35,279 nucleotides of DNA from CAYXUG01 sp964468655. GTDB lineage: Bacteria; Fidelibacterota; Marinisomatia; Marinisomatales; CAYXUG01. The notes beneath the pieces were generated by a model. That model was not told where the DNA came from. It saw nothing but the letters and a program-made list of their open reading frames with translations, and did not search any database. The DNA is taken from positions 1 through 35,279 of the forward strand of contig CAYXUG010000014.1 of NCBI GenBank assembly GCA_964468655.1, written 5' to 3'. A program made the position numbers and the translations under genes. Shown here piece after piece: positions 22,557-31,304 of this stretch. Each line of letters begins with the position of its first letter. Within the stretch, counting starts at the first letter, position 1.

Positions 22557-24467
22557 ATGTTCGGTAAAAATACACCTAGACTTTTAATTATAGCGGTTAT
22601 CCTGCTGTGGGCGGTCTATGCTCTTTATCCCACCATTCAGTACGAATCACTCTCTTCCGAAGAGGTAGATGCAATGGCTGAAGACGGCTCTCTGCAGGTG
22701 TTGGAAAAACAGATCATCCATCGGGGTCTTGATTTGCAGGGTGGAATGCATGTTGTACTTGAAGTGGATATCCCAAAACTGATTGAAAAAATTGCCGTCA
22801 GTAAAACAGATAAATTTTATCAGGTTCTGCAAACAGCCCAAGATAAAACAACCGGCCTTGAGAGCAACTTTATAGAAATTTTTATTCAGGAAGCTGATGA
22901 GCAAGGGTTAAAGCTAAACCGGCACTATTCCGGTTTTGGGTCGAGTTCGCAGGGAATCCTCAATCGGCTTCAAAATGAAGCAGACGATGCCATTAACCGC
23001 GCCTTGGAAATCCTGCAGAACCGTGTGGATCAGTTTGGCGTGTCTGAACCCACTATTCAAAAGCAGGGAAATCAAAGAATAATTGTAGAATTAGCGGGAG
23101 TTCAGGATCCCGACAGGGCACGCGCCCTTCTTGAGAGTACCGCTCTTTTGGAGTTTATTTTATTAAAAGATCCTCAAGTTACACAAGACCTATTGGAAAG
23201 AATTGATAAGGTTGTTAAGGGAAATGAAGACATTCAGGATTTAATCGCTGAAACATCAGATGCAATTGAAACTGAAGAAGACACCACTGAAACCGAAGAA
23301 CGGTTGGTTGAAGAAAAAGAAGTTTCACTTGTAGAATTATTTTCTGAGGAAGACGATACAGCCGGCAGCGATGAAGACACGTCCAGCATTCTAGTAGATG
23401 AAGTATTATTTGAAGACAGGCCATTTTCATCTCTTCTCAGAAATATTGGTGGAGATCTCGGTGTACCTTTTCAAAATAAGTTTGCAGTTGAAAAAATCCT
23501 CGAGTTGGAAGAAGTTAAAACCCTAATAGCAGCCGAGGAGAGCCGGATATCGTGGCAGGCACATGTAGAAACTTTTACATCTTCTGAAGGATTCGATGAA
23601 TCATTTTACCGCCTCTTTCATCTTGAAAAAGAAGCAGGCCTCAGCGGCGGTGTAATAACTGAAGCTCAGGAAGATTTTTATAACGCCCAGCCCATTGTAA
23701 CATTGAATATGAATTCTGAGGGTGCAAAAACGTGGTCGCGCCTCACCGGCAGCAACATAGGGAAAAGACTGGCAATTGTACTGGATAACAAAGTTCATAT
23801 GACACCTTCTGTCCGGAATAAAATAAATAACGGCAGAACACAGGTGGAAGGTTTTGCGGATATGTCTGAAGCAAAAGACATTGCCATTGTCCTCAGGGCC
23901 GGGGCTTTGCCGGCACCGATCAATATTATTGAAGAACGAACTGTGGGTCCTTCTCTTGGTCAGGATTCAATTGAAAAGGGAACTCAGTCCATTATCTGGG
24001 GCCTTTTAACCATCCTTGGTTTTATGCTCATTTACTACAAATTTTCCGGCGCAATCGCAGACTTTGCCCTTATCTGGAATCTTGTCATCGTTCTTTCTGT
24101 GCTCGCAATGCTGGATGCGACTCTCACGCTTCCGGGCATCGCCGGACTGATTTTGACCGTTGGTATGTGCGTAGATGCAAACGTCATCATTTTTGAAAGA
24201 ATTAGGGAAGAACTGGGAAAAGGTAAAACAGTCCGCGCCGCTATTGACAGCGGTTATGCGAGAGCGCTCACAACAATTATTGACGCAAATGTAACGACCA
24301 TTCTGGCAGCGCTCATTCTCATGCAGTTTGGTACCGGACCTATCAAAGGATTTGCAATCGTTCTGTTTTGGGGAATTGCTTCAAGTATGTTCACAGCTAT
24401 TTTTATCACACGTACTATATTTAACCTGATTACAAGTCGAAAGTCACTTCAAACACTGAGCATATGA
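22557..24467 (+). CDS. secD: Protein translocase subunit SecD
   Basis: 636 aa. TM1 at about 8-25, the conserved RGLDLQGGMHVVLEVD (56-71) after it, a large periplasmic P1 region with NRVDQFGVSEPTIQKQG (155-171), and five more helices from about residue 475 containing the GMCVDANVIIFERIREE segment that matches the RND-like proton path. With SecF it uses the proton motive force to pull proteins across the inner membrane late in Sec export. The periplasmic part carries an insert of about 150 residues (about 210-365) with a very acidic stretch (about 223-287). No Shine-Dalgarno is visible before the ATG. The stop overlaps secF by 4 bases (ATGA). Confidence 0.97.
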   Translation: MFGKNTPRLLIIAVILLWAVYALYPTIQYESLSSEEVDAMAEDGSLQVLEKQIIHRGLDLQGGMHVVLEVDIPKLIEKIAVSKTDKFYQVLQTAQDKTTGLESNFIEIFIQEADEQGLKLNRHYSGFGSSSQGILNRLQNEADDAINRALEILQNRVDQFGVSEPTIQKQGNQRIIVELAGVQDPDRARALLESTALLEFILLKDPQVTQDLLERIDKVVKGNEDIQDLIAETSDAIETEEDTTETEERLVEEKEVSLVELFSEEDDTAGSDEDTSSILVDEVLFEDRPFSSLLRNIGGDLGVPFQNKFAVEKILELEEVKTLIAAEESRISWQAHVETFTSSEGFDESFYRLFHLEKEAGLSGGVITEAQEDFYNAQPIVTLNMNSEGAKTWSRLTGSNIGKRLAIVLDNKVHMTPSVRNKINNGRTQVEGFADMSEAKDIAIVLRAGALPAPINIIEERTVGPSLGQDSIEKGTQSIIWGLLTILGFMLIYYKFSGAIADFALIWNLVIVLSVLAMLDATLTLPGIAGLILTVGMCVDANVIIFERIREELGKGKTVRAAIDSGYARALTTIIDANVTTILAALILMQFGTGPIKGFAIVLFWGIASSMFTAIFITRTIFNLITSRKSLQTLSI

Positions 24468-25363
24468 GATTTATTAAAGATACAAAAATTGATTTTCTTG
24501 GTCACCGGAAATTAGGATTCACAGTTTCCGGTACATTAATTCTTGCCGGGCTTTTATCACTTTTACTGCAGGGCGGCCCAAATTTGGGAATTGACTTTGA
24601 AGGCGGCACCCTTGTCCAAATTAAATTTGATGAACCTGTAGAAGTCTCGGACCTTAGGGGTGCTTTAAAGAATTCCAGATTTGAAAATAGTGAAATTCAA
24701 ACATTCGGCGCTTCGGATGAAATCCTGATTAAATTTCAAAAAAAAGATAAAAATATTTCACCAGTTGAAGAGATAAAACAAGCCATTACAATTGCGCTTC
24801 CGGGAAAACAGTTTGAATTCAGGCGTGTTGAAACAGTGGGACCTAAAATCGGCGCCGAATTGAGCGGGCAAGCAGTCATGACAATTCTTACCGCCATCAT
24901 AGGAATTTTGATTTACATATCAATCCGGTTCGAATTCAAATATGCCGCAGGCGCCGTAATTGCTCTGGTTCATGATGTGGTTATTACACTTGGAATATTT
25001 TCAATTATGAATTATGAAATTTCATTGGCTATTGTTGCAGCGTTTCTCACAATTGTTGGATACTCATTAAATGATACTATCGTCATATTTGACAGAATCA
25101 GAGAAAATGTCAAACGGTTAAAAAGGGAAAACTTCGTTACAATCATAAACAGAAGCGTTAACGAATCGCTATCAAGAACGGTTATTACATCCCTCACAAC
25201 ATTCTTTGTTGTATTCATTCTCTGGTTTTCCGGAGGTGAAGTCATTCGCTATTTTGCATTCGCCATGATGGTGGGTGTCATCATTGGTACTTATTCATCT
25301 ATTTTCGTCGCCAGTCCTGTAGTCATTTACTTGCATGATAGATTTGCAGCAAAGAATAAGTAA
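24464..25363 (+). CDS. secF: Protein translocase subunit SecF
   Basis: 299 aa, usual length. TM1 about 17-35, GGPNLGIDFEGGTLVQIKF (37-55) is the SecF signature, periplasmic domain to about 130, then five helices with SLNDTIVIFDRIREN (GYSLNDTIVIFDRIR) in the conserved helix. Partner of SecD in the inner membrane. It starts at ATG 24464 inside the last codon region of secD (4-base overlap), so it is translationally coupled. No yajC gene lies in the window. Confidence 0.97.
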   Translation: MRFIKDTKIDFLGHRKLGFTVSGTLILAGLLSLLLQGGPNLGIDFEGGTLVQIKFDEPVEVSDLRGALKNSRFENSEIQTFGASDEILIKFQKKDKNISPVEEIKQAITIALPGKQFEFRRVETVGPKIGAELSGQAVMTILTAIIGILIYISIRFEFKYAAGAVIALVHDVVITLGIFSIMNYEISLAIVAAFLTIVGYSLNDTIVIFDRIRENVKRLKRENFVTIINRSVNESLSRTVITSLTTFFVVFILWFSGGEVIRYFAFAMMVGVIIGTYSSIFVASPVVIYLHDRFAAKNK

Positions 25364-25429
25364 CCTCCCCTTCAAATCCGAATTTACCCACTTTACATTT
25401 TTCCATTCCTTTACTACTTTAGGTAAAAA

Positions 25430-26299
25430 GTGAAAATTACACTTCAACCAAAGGGTCCTTTTGATTTTTACAAAGGATTAAATGATTTAACCCGCCAACC
25501 TTTTAATCTCACCGAACACCTTACCAGAAAAAATTATCAGACAATTTTATTTGGAAATATCATTTCTATTGCACAAGACAATTCAAATGGCAACCTTATC
25601 ATTCAAACAGACGCAAACAGTGATAAACAACACTTGCAGATTTCTCAGGAAATATCACAAAGATTTGGCTTAAATCAAAAAATCACCTCCTTTTACAAGT
25701 TCATTTCCGGGAATGAGTATCTAAAGCCAATGATTCAAAAATTGAACGGGTTAAGAATGTATCAGAAGTCCACTCCATTTGAAGCATTGGTTACAGCCAT
25801 TACGGATCAGCAGTTGAATGTGGCTTTTGCAATCAAACTAAAACAAAGGTTCATTAAAAATTTTGGTATAAAGCATCAAGTAAATGGAGAAATTTTCTAT
25901 TCCTTTCCAACACCGGAACAAATCGCCTTACTCAAGGATGATGCTCTCAAACAGTTCCAATACTCGGGAATGAAAAGTAAATATATCATTCAACTGGCAA
26001 AGGGTATTGTAAAAGGGGATTATCCACTGGAAAATTGGATGACCCTGAAAAATGATGAATTGATTGAGAGATTAACCGGTATCTACGGTGTCGGAAGATG
26101 GACAGCTGAATATACTGCGATGATTGGTTTCAATCGCTGTGATATTGTGCCGGCTGCTGACATTGGTCTCCAGAGAGCAGTACAAAAATGTTATGGATTA
26201 AGCAAGAGACCTACTGAAGATGATGTCAGAAAAATTGCTGAAAGCTGGCAGCCGTGGAGAGGACTCACAACCTATTACCTCTGGCATGCGTATGAATAA
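25430..26299 (+). CDS. DNA-3-methyladenine glycosylase, AlkA family (HhH-GPD)
   Basis: 289 aa. It excises alkylated bases such as 3-methyladenine (family knowledge). An AlkA-like N-terminal beta domain (about 1-75) is followed by the helical HhH-GPD domain: TPFEALVTAITDQQLN (115-130), helix-hairpin-helix LTGIYGVGRWTAEY (215-228) and catalytic Asp244 in PAADIGLQRA. The length and N-terminal domain favour AlkA over MutY or EndoIII, and there is no iron-sulphur Cys cluster. Start is GTG (25430-25432) with only AGG (25421-25423) upstream. An Ogt-type methyltransferase lies 3 kb downstream, so two alkylation-repair genes flank the M1 peptidase. Confidence 0.9.
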   Translation: MKITLQPKGPFDFYKGLNDLTRQPFNLTEHLTRKNYQTILFGNIISIAQDNSNGNLIIQTDANSDKQHLQISQEISQRFGLNQKITSFYKFISGNEYLKPMIQKLNGLRMYQKSTPFEALVTAITDQQLNVAFAIKLKQRFIKNFGIKHQVNGEIFYSFPTPEQIALLKDDALKQFQYSGMKSKYIIQLAKGIVKGDYPLENWMTLKNDELIERLTGIYGVGRWTAEYTAMIGFNRCDIVPAADIGLQRAVQKCYGLSKRPTEDDVRKIAESWQPWRGLTTYYLWHAYE

Positions 26300-26369
26300 T
26301 CTTTCATTCCACTTCAACTATATTTTCGTTACTTTTAATCCCAATAAAAAATAGAAACTCCGAATTCTC

Positions 26370-29315
26370 ATGACTAAACATCATTCCCTCATTGGGATTT
26401 TCATTTTACAACTTGCAGGAATAGTCTTTTGCAGTGACACGGATTATTTTCAGCAACACGTTACTTATGATATTGAAGTAACCCTTGATGATTCCCTGCA
26501 TACCCTAAATGGATATGAAAAATTAACCTATACCAACAATTCACCTGACACACTTGATTTTATTTGGTTTCATCTTTGGCCCAATGCATACAAAAATAAT
26601 GAGACTGCCCTTGCGAAACAGAAATTCAGATTGCACTCAACACGGTTTTATTTTTCTGATAATGGTGATAGGGGATTTATTGACAGTTTGAATTTTAAAA
26701 TTAGCGGGAAGGACATTGATTGGAAATTCCACAAAGATTGGATAGATGTTGTAAAAATCTTTCTTCCGGAACCGCTTGCACCGGGAAATTCAATTATGAT
26801 TGAAACACCCTTTTTTGTCAAATTACCAAAGATTTTTTCCCGATTGGGCCATACCGGTAAGCATTATGAAATTACGCAATGGTATCCAAAACCCGCGGTG
26901 TACGATCACAAGGGCTGGCATCCCATGCCTTATCTGGATATGGGGGAATTCTACAGCGAGTTCGGTACATTTGATGTAAAAATAACACTTCCTCAAAATT
27001 ACAGAATTATGGCAACGGGCGATCTGGTGAATGGTGAAGATGAATACCGGTGGCTCGATTCACTTGCAGCCGAAGGAGATTCGCTCCACAACCTCGAAAA
27101 GAAAGCATTCAAAAAAGCTCTTAAAATTTTGAAAAAAGGAAAAGAGAAAAAAGAATCTTCAAATGAAACCAAATTGAAGACACTCCACTTTCACCAGGAG
27201 AATGTCCACGACTTTGCCTGGTTTGCAGACCCAAAATGGATTGTGCGAAAAGGTGAAATAAAACTGGCAGATTCAACAAGAACTGTGATGCTCTGGAGTA
27301 TGTACCTACCCAAGAACGCAGAACAGTGGGAAAATTCTATCGAATACCTACATGATGCAACTTACTGGTACAGTAAATTTTATGGCGACTACCCTTACAA
27401 TCATGTGACTGCCGTAGATGGTGATTTGTCCGCAGGAGGTGGAATGGAATATCCCAACATCACTGTTATTTCTGCCATGCCCAGTAAACATATATTGGAA
27501 TTGGTCATCATGCATGAAGTGGGACACAACTGGTTTTACGGCATTTTGGGCTCAAACGAAAGGGACCACATATGGATGGATGAGGGGTTGAATGAATATG
27601 CAAATATTAAGTATTGGGAAAAGAAATACGGTAGAGAAGCCAGTTTCATCTTTAATGAATTCACCCAGGAAAAACTCAAGATAGGAAATAACATCACCTA
27701 CGGTTTTCAGGATTACATCGGTTACACGAATCGTGCGCAATCGAGTGATGAAGAACCTCTCGAGACATCTTCAAATGATTATCAATCAGGTTACAATTAT
27801 TGGCTGAATTATTCCAAGACTGGACTGTACACTCGATATCTTCAGCACTATCTGGGTGAAGGAAAAATGGATCAGATTATGCAGGACTACTATGAGATCT
27901 GGAAATTCAAACACCCCTACCCTGAAGACTTCAAATATTTTTTCGACAAGCACACTGACAATAATCTGGATTGGTATTTTCAGGACGTTTTTCACGAAAC
28001 GAAAACTGTTGATTATTCCGTTTCGATCAAAAATCAATCAGCCGTCATTGAAAACTTTGGCACAACTTCACCTCCTGTAGAAATTGCATTTTACGATCAA
28101 AATGATTATGAAATTAACCGTCAATGGATTGAAGGGTTTTCAGGTGCACTTACCCAACCAATTCCACAAGGCACCAAAAATGTTAAAATTGATCCTGATA
28201 ATTTTCTCCCAGACGTCAATAGATTAAATAATACAACTCACCATCCCCTTAAATTGACCTTCATTTTTGATGAACCTGATTATTCCTCAACCGAAATCTA
28301 TTGGCTGCCATGGATTTTTGATCGGAATGATTACAATGGATGGACCCCCGGAATCATGCTTTATTCGGGCTTTGTCCCCGGCTATGATTATGGTATTGGT
28401 ACAAAAGTATTAAGAGATTTTCGAAACGATGAAATAGCTGGCTCTCTATCATACAAAAGAAATTTCAGACATAAATTAGGGTTTCATTCAGGGAGTTTGA
28501 TAACAAATGTTGCAAGAAATAGCGGACGCAAAGGTTATAAAATTTCGCTGTCAGGTAAAATGAAAAAACCTATTATCAGAACTCCCGTAACCAGAATACA
28601 GACAACTCTATTTTATCACGATATAAAACAGGATGCCGTTGACCCTGAAATTTATGAATTTGGAAAATTCACAACAGTTCATTTCGACATCAATCATAGA
28701 TGGAATCCAAATCCACTTTTCTCGGTGAGTGGCGGCATGCATGTAACTTCCGGAATTGAAGGCGGACAGTTCACAAAAGCAAGTTTCAGATTTTCGTTAT
28801 ATAAACGATTCACCAAAAAAATTAAATCAAATTTCAGAATATGGGTCGGCGGATTTTTGGATGCTGCAAATGTGCCGATACAATATCTTACCTATCTGAG
28901 TGGCGGGGTTGATCCAGATTTTGAAGAAGGAAGTGTCCACAACAGAACTGAAAAAAATAATTATAGAAAAGTTTATCATAGACAATTTGTGGCTGATGGA
29001 CCCAATCTCCGGGGACTGTTGTTTGATGCAGATGAAATACCATTTTCATCCAACGAATTGGTATGGGCATTAAACATTGATCAGTCTTTACCCTATATAC
29101 CGGGAAAATTGTTTCTCGATTTTGCGAAAGTTACCGAAATAAGTGAAAATTATTTTGACTTCGGTTTGTTTTACGAATTTGGCCCTCTTTCACTCATTGT
29201 ACCGCTCTATCAGTCATGGGATGGGCAAACTACTCCTGACGAACTTCAGTGGTTAACTGAACGTTTTCGGTTTGAATTTTCCCTCTCAGGATTTAACATT
29301 GGTTCTGCTTTATAA
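26370..29315 (+). CDS. M1-family zinc metallopeptidase with outer-membrane-barrel-like C terminus
   Basis: 981 aa. Signal peptide about 1-22; beta-sandwich N-terminal domain to about 220; M1 catalytic domain with GGGMEYP (356-362), zinc motif HEVGH (382-386) and third ligand Glu405 exactly 18 residues on (DEGLNEY). All catalytic residues are present, so an active aminopeptidase is expected, outside the cytoplasm. A Lys/Glu-rich segment at about 240-270 is inserted in the N-terminal domain. The C-terminal 350 residues (about 630-981) are a series of short alternating hydrophobic strands with aromatic ends, as in an outer-membrane beta-barrel; similar M1-plus-tail architectures are known in Bacteroidetes relatives. 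It would tether the enzyme to the outer membrane. No lipobox Cys. Confidence 0.9.
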   Translation: MTKHHSLIGIFILQLAGIVFCSDTDYFQQHVTYDIEVTLDDSLHTLNGYEKLTYTNNSPDTLDFIWFHLWPNAYKNNETALAKQKFRLHSTRFYFSDNGDRGFIDSLNFKISGKDIDWKFHKDWIDVVKIFLPEPLAPGNSIMIETPFFVKLPKIFSRLGHTGKHYEITQWYPKPAVYDHKGWHPMPYLDMGEFYSEFGTFDVKITLPQNYRIMATGDLVNGEDEYRWLDSLAAEGDSLHNLEKKAFKKALKILKKGKEKKESSNETKLKTLHFHQENVHDFAWFADPKWIVRKGEIKLADSTRTVMLWSMYLPKNAEQWENSIEYLHDATYWYSKFYGDYPYNHVTAVDGDLSAGGGMEYPNITVISAMPSKHILELVIMHEVGHNWFYGILGSNERDHIWMDEGLNEYANIKYWEKKYGREASFIFNEFTQEKLKIGNNITYGFQDYIGYTNRAQSSDEEPLETSSNDYQSGYNYWLNYSKTGLYTRYLQHYLGEGKMDQIMQDYYEIWKFKHPYPEDFKYFFDKHTDNNLDWYFQDVFHETKTVDYSVSIKNQSAVIENFGTTSPPVEIAFYDQNDYEINRQWIEGFSGALTQPIPQGTKNVKIDPDNFLPDVNRLNNTTHHPLKLTFIFDEPDYSSTEIYWLPWIFDRNDYNGWTPGIMLYSGFVPGYDYGIGTKVLRDFRNDEIAGSLSYKRNFRHKLGFHSGSLITNVARNSGRKGYKISLSGKMKKPIIRTPVTRIQTTLFYHDIKQDAVDPEIYEFGKFTTVHFDINHRWNPNPLFSVSGGMHVTSGIEGGQFTKASFRFSLYKRFTKKIKSNFRIWVGGFLDAANVPIQYLTYLSGGVDPDFEEGSVHNRTEKNNYRKVYHRQFVADGPNLRGLLFDADEIPFSSNELVWALNIDQSLPYIPGKLFLDFAKVTEISENYFDFGLFYEFGPLSLIVPLYQSWDGQTTPDELQWLTERFRFEFSLSGFNIGSAL

Positions 29316-29323
29316 TTCAGTTT

Positions 29324-29821
29324 ATGATTGCCTATACAACAATTGAAACAAAAATTGGAACACTTTTTCTGGCAAGTTCAAAAAAAGGCATCTGCAAAAT
29401 TGGACTGCCCGGAGAGAAAACTTCAACTAATTTAGATTGGTTGAAAAGCCACTTCCCGGATGATAAAATTATTGAAGATAAAAAATATTTATCGAATTTA
29501 TCGGGTGAGTTGAAACAGTACTTCGATGGACAATTAAAAAAATTTGAATCACCAATTGATCTGCAAATTTCGCCTTTCAGAAAAAAAGCTTTATTGGCGG
29601 TTTCAGAAATTCCTTGTGGACGAACTGCATCTTATAAAGAAATTGCAGAAAAAATTAATAATCCAAAGGCAGGGAGAGCTGTGGGAAGTGCAAATGCCAA
29701 TAATCCCATTCCTATTCTAATTCCCTGCCATCGGGTGATTGCGCATAATGGGTCTATGGGCGGTTACGGAGGAGGTTTAATAATGAAAAGAAAACTTCTT
29801 GAATTAGAAGGCGCAATTTAA
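29324..29821 (+). CDS. ogt: Methylated-DNA--protein-cysteine methyltransferase (Ogt/MGMT)
   Basis: 165 aa, normal length. It transfers the alkyl group from O6-alkylguanine to its own cysteine in a one-off reaction. Acceptor Cys135 in IPCHRV (133-138), base-flipping Arg118 in AGRAVG, Tyr104 in TASYKEIA, and Asn-rich loop ANANNPIP are all present. It has no Ada-type N-terminal regulatory domain, so it is a plain Ogt. ATG 29324 follows the M1 peptidase stop by 8 bases, so it is probably in the same transcript, with DUF502 18 bases behind it. Confidence 0.95.
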   Translation: MIAYTTIETKIGTLFLASSKKGICKIGLPGEKTSTNLDWLKSHFPDDKIIEDKKYLSNLSGELKQYFDGQLKKFESPIDLQISPFRKKALLAVSEIPCGRTASYKEIAEKINNPKAGRAVGSANANNPIPILIPCHRVIAHNGSMGGYGGGLIMKRKLLELEGAI

Positions 29822-29839
29822 TATCTGAGGAAAAAATAG

Positions 29840-30445
29840 ATGCTTAAAAAACTTCGAGGAAAATTCGTGGCTGGGCTTGTTACCATTGCGCCAATCATTG
29901 CAACCATTTTCATCATAAAAGTTCTATTTGGATTTTTCGACGGGCTGGCAACACCCTTTTTGGATAAAATACTACCTTGGCACATTCCCGGGCTGGGATT
30001 TATAATTACCATTTTATCAATCATCTTCCTTGGTTTCCTCGCCACCAACATTTTAGGGAAAACTTTGGTTAAATGGGGTGAATGGATTTTAAATAAAATA
30101 CCCGTTGCAAAAACAGTCTATTCCACAGCAAAACAGATTACTAACGCGCTTACTGGAAGCTCCAGCCGTGCATTTCAAAAAGCGATCCTTTTTCAATACC
30201 CTCGGAAAGGTATCTGGACTTTGGCATTCGTCACAGGAAGTTCTGTTGATGCTGAACAGAATAAATATTATCATTTATTTGTGCCTACAACACCGAATCC
30301 CACATCAGGATTTATGCTGATAGTTCCTGTTAACGAAACGAAGGATTCAAAATTATCTATTGAAGAAGCTCTCAGGATTATTATTTCGGGAGGAATCCTT
30401 GCCCCGGGGAAAAATGAAATATCATTATTGCCGGAAAAATATTGA
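29840..30445 (+). CDS. DUF502 family inner-membrane protein
   Basis: 201 aa with two N-terminal membrane helices (about 10-33 and 48-72) and a soluble C-terminal domain. Family marks: GLVTIAPI after the first basic residues, GLGFIITILSIIFLGFLA, the IPVAKTVYSTAKQ motif and VPTTPNPTSGFM (148-159), which define DUF502. The biochemical role is unknown; the family is widespread in diderm bacteria and plants (COV-like). ATG 29840 has TGAGGA ten bases upstream. Confidence 0.92.
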   Translation: MLKKLRGKFVAGLVTIAPIIATIFIIKVLFGFFDGLATPFLDKILPWHIPGLGFIITILSIIFLGFLATNILGKTLVKWGEWILNKIPVAKTVYSTAKQITNALTGSSSRAFQKAILFQYPRKGIWTLAFVTGSSVDAEQNKYYHLFVPTTPNPTSGFMLIVPVNETKDSKLSIEEALRIIISGGILAPGKNEISLLPEKY

Positions 30446-30547
30446 CCAGCCCGGGAAGCGTTGTGGGGTTAAAGGAGGGTGAATGAGGGAACTTCCCGAA
30501 CTGGCCGTGGCTAATCATTTACTAACTACCTTTAGAAAAGTTCCCTC
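30446..30547 (+). other. Structured intergenic segment with two mutually exclusive stems, upstream of plsY
   Basis: The 160-base gap between DUF502 and plsY has two long inverted repeats. Stem A: CCAGCCCGGGAAG (30446-30458) with CTTCCCGAACTGG (30492-30504), 11 of 13 pairs. Stem B: GAGGGAACTT (30485-30494) with AAGTTCCCTC (30538-30547), 10 of 10. They share bases 30492-30494 and their helices overlap, so both cannot form fully at once. A G-rich purine stretch (30463-30490) lies in the loop of stem A. No T-run follows, so it is not a simple terminator. It may be a regulatory RNA leader, a decayed repeat or chance; I recognise no riboswitch class. Confidence 0.4.
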
Positions 30548-30605
30548 TAAATAAAAATATTTATACACAATCCATTGGTAGTTTTAACTTATTAATATAT
30601 CGGTC

Positions 30606-31253
30606 ATGATTGAGTTAACATTAATTATTATTATCAGTTACCTCATTGGATCATCACCTACGAGTCTCATTCTAGGAAAAGTTTTTAAAAATATAGACAT
30701 CCGGGACCATGGCAGCAGAAACGCGGGAATGACCAATGTGTACAGAGTGATGGGATGGAAACCGGCGGCCATTGTTGGAATCGTTGATATTACAAAAGGA
30801 TGGTTCGCAGCAGCTATTATTCCAAATTACATAGAATCTTCAATTATTGATGTTTTTGCCATTACACAAATTGTTGCGGGATTTTCGGCCGTTATGGGAC
30901 ACACATTCTCAGTATTTTCCGGATTCCATGGCGGAAAGGGTGTTGCCACCTTGGGTGGTATGCTCATCGCATTATATCCAATTGCCCTTCCAATATGTTT
31001 ATCCATTTTTATTATTTCTCTAATATTGACTGGGTATGTTTCGGTGGGTTCAATGAGTGCGTCCATAAGTTTGGCTTTGGTAGTTTTACTACTACCGAAT
31101 TTTGGATTTGACAAACCGGCAGAATCCCTTAAAATATTTTCTTTGTTAATTCCTCTATTTGTTATTTTCACTCATCGTTCAAATATTGGCAGATTAATCA
31201 GGAGGGAAGAAAACAGGTTTGAAAAGATGATGGTCTTTCGAAGAAAAAAATAG
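30606..31253 (+). CDS. plsY: Glycerol-3-phosphate acyltransferase PlsY
   Basis: 215 aa integral membrane enzyme that acylates glycerol-3-phosphate from acyl-phosphate, the first step of phospholipid synthesis in most bacteria. Five membrane segments. Motif 1 GSSPTS (15-20), motif GSRNAGMTNVYR (36-47) and HGGKGVAT near 108-115 are the three conserved active-site loops. A C-terminal basic tail faces the cytoplasm. ATG at 30606; TAATAT (30593-30598) lies 7 bases ahead and could be a -10 box giving a very short leader. The stop TAG (31251-31253) is part of the hairpin of the convergent gene's terminator. Confidence 0.95.
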   Translation: MIELTLIIIISYLIGSSPTSLILGKVFKNIDIRDHGSRNAGMTNVYRVMGWKPAAIVGIVDITKGWFAAAIIPNYIESSIIDVFAITQIVAGFSAVMGHTFSVFSGFHGGKGVATLGGMLIALYPIALPICLSIFIISLILTGYVSVGSMSASISLALVVLLLPNFGFDKPAESLKIFSLLIPLFVIFTHRSNIGRLIRREENRFEKMMVFRRKK

Positions 31254-31273
31254 CATCCAATCGAAAGATGCTA
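31241..31273 (-). terminator. Rho-independent terminator of the minus-strand DUF885 gene
   Basis: Minus strand: stem TAGCATC/GATGCTA (31251-31257 with 31267-31273), 9-base loop, followed at once by seven T and then CTT (31241-31250 complement). In the plus direction the hairpin has no T-run, so it works one way. The hairpin and T-run overlap the 3' end of plsY, including its stop codon. Confidence 0.8.
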
Positions 31274-31304
31274 ACAATCATTAACTTAAATCAATAGGTC
31301 TAAA

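Noticed and set aside
30561..30569. TTATACACA as a DnaA box and possible oriC, given parAB and atp nearby
   Set aside because: Only a single box was seen in this gap; no cluster of boxes, no dnaA/dnaN/gidA, and it is 15 kb away from parAB.
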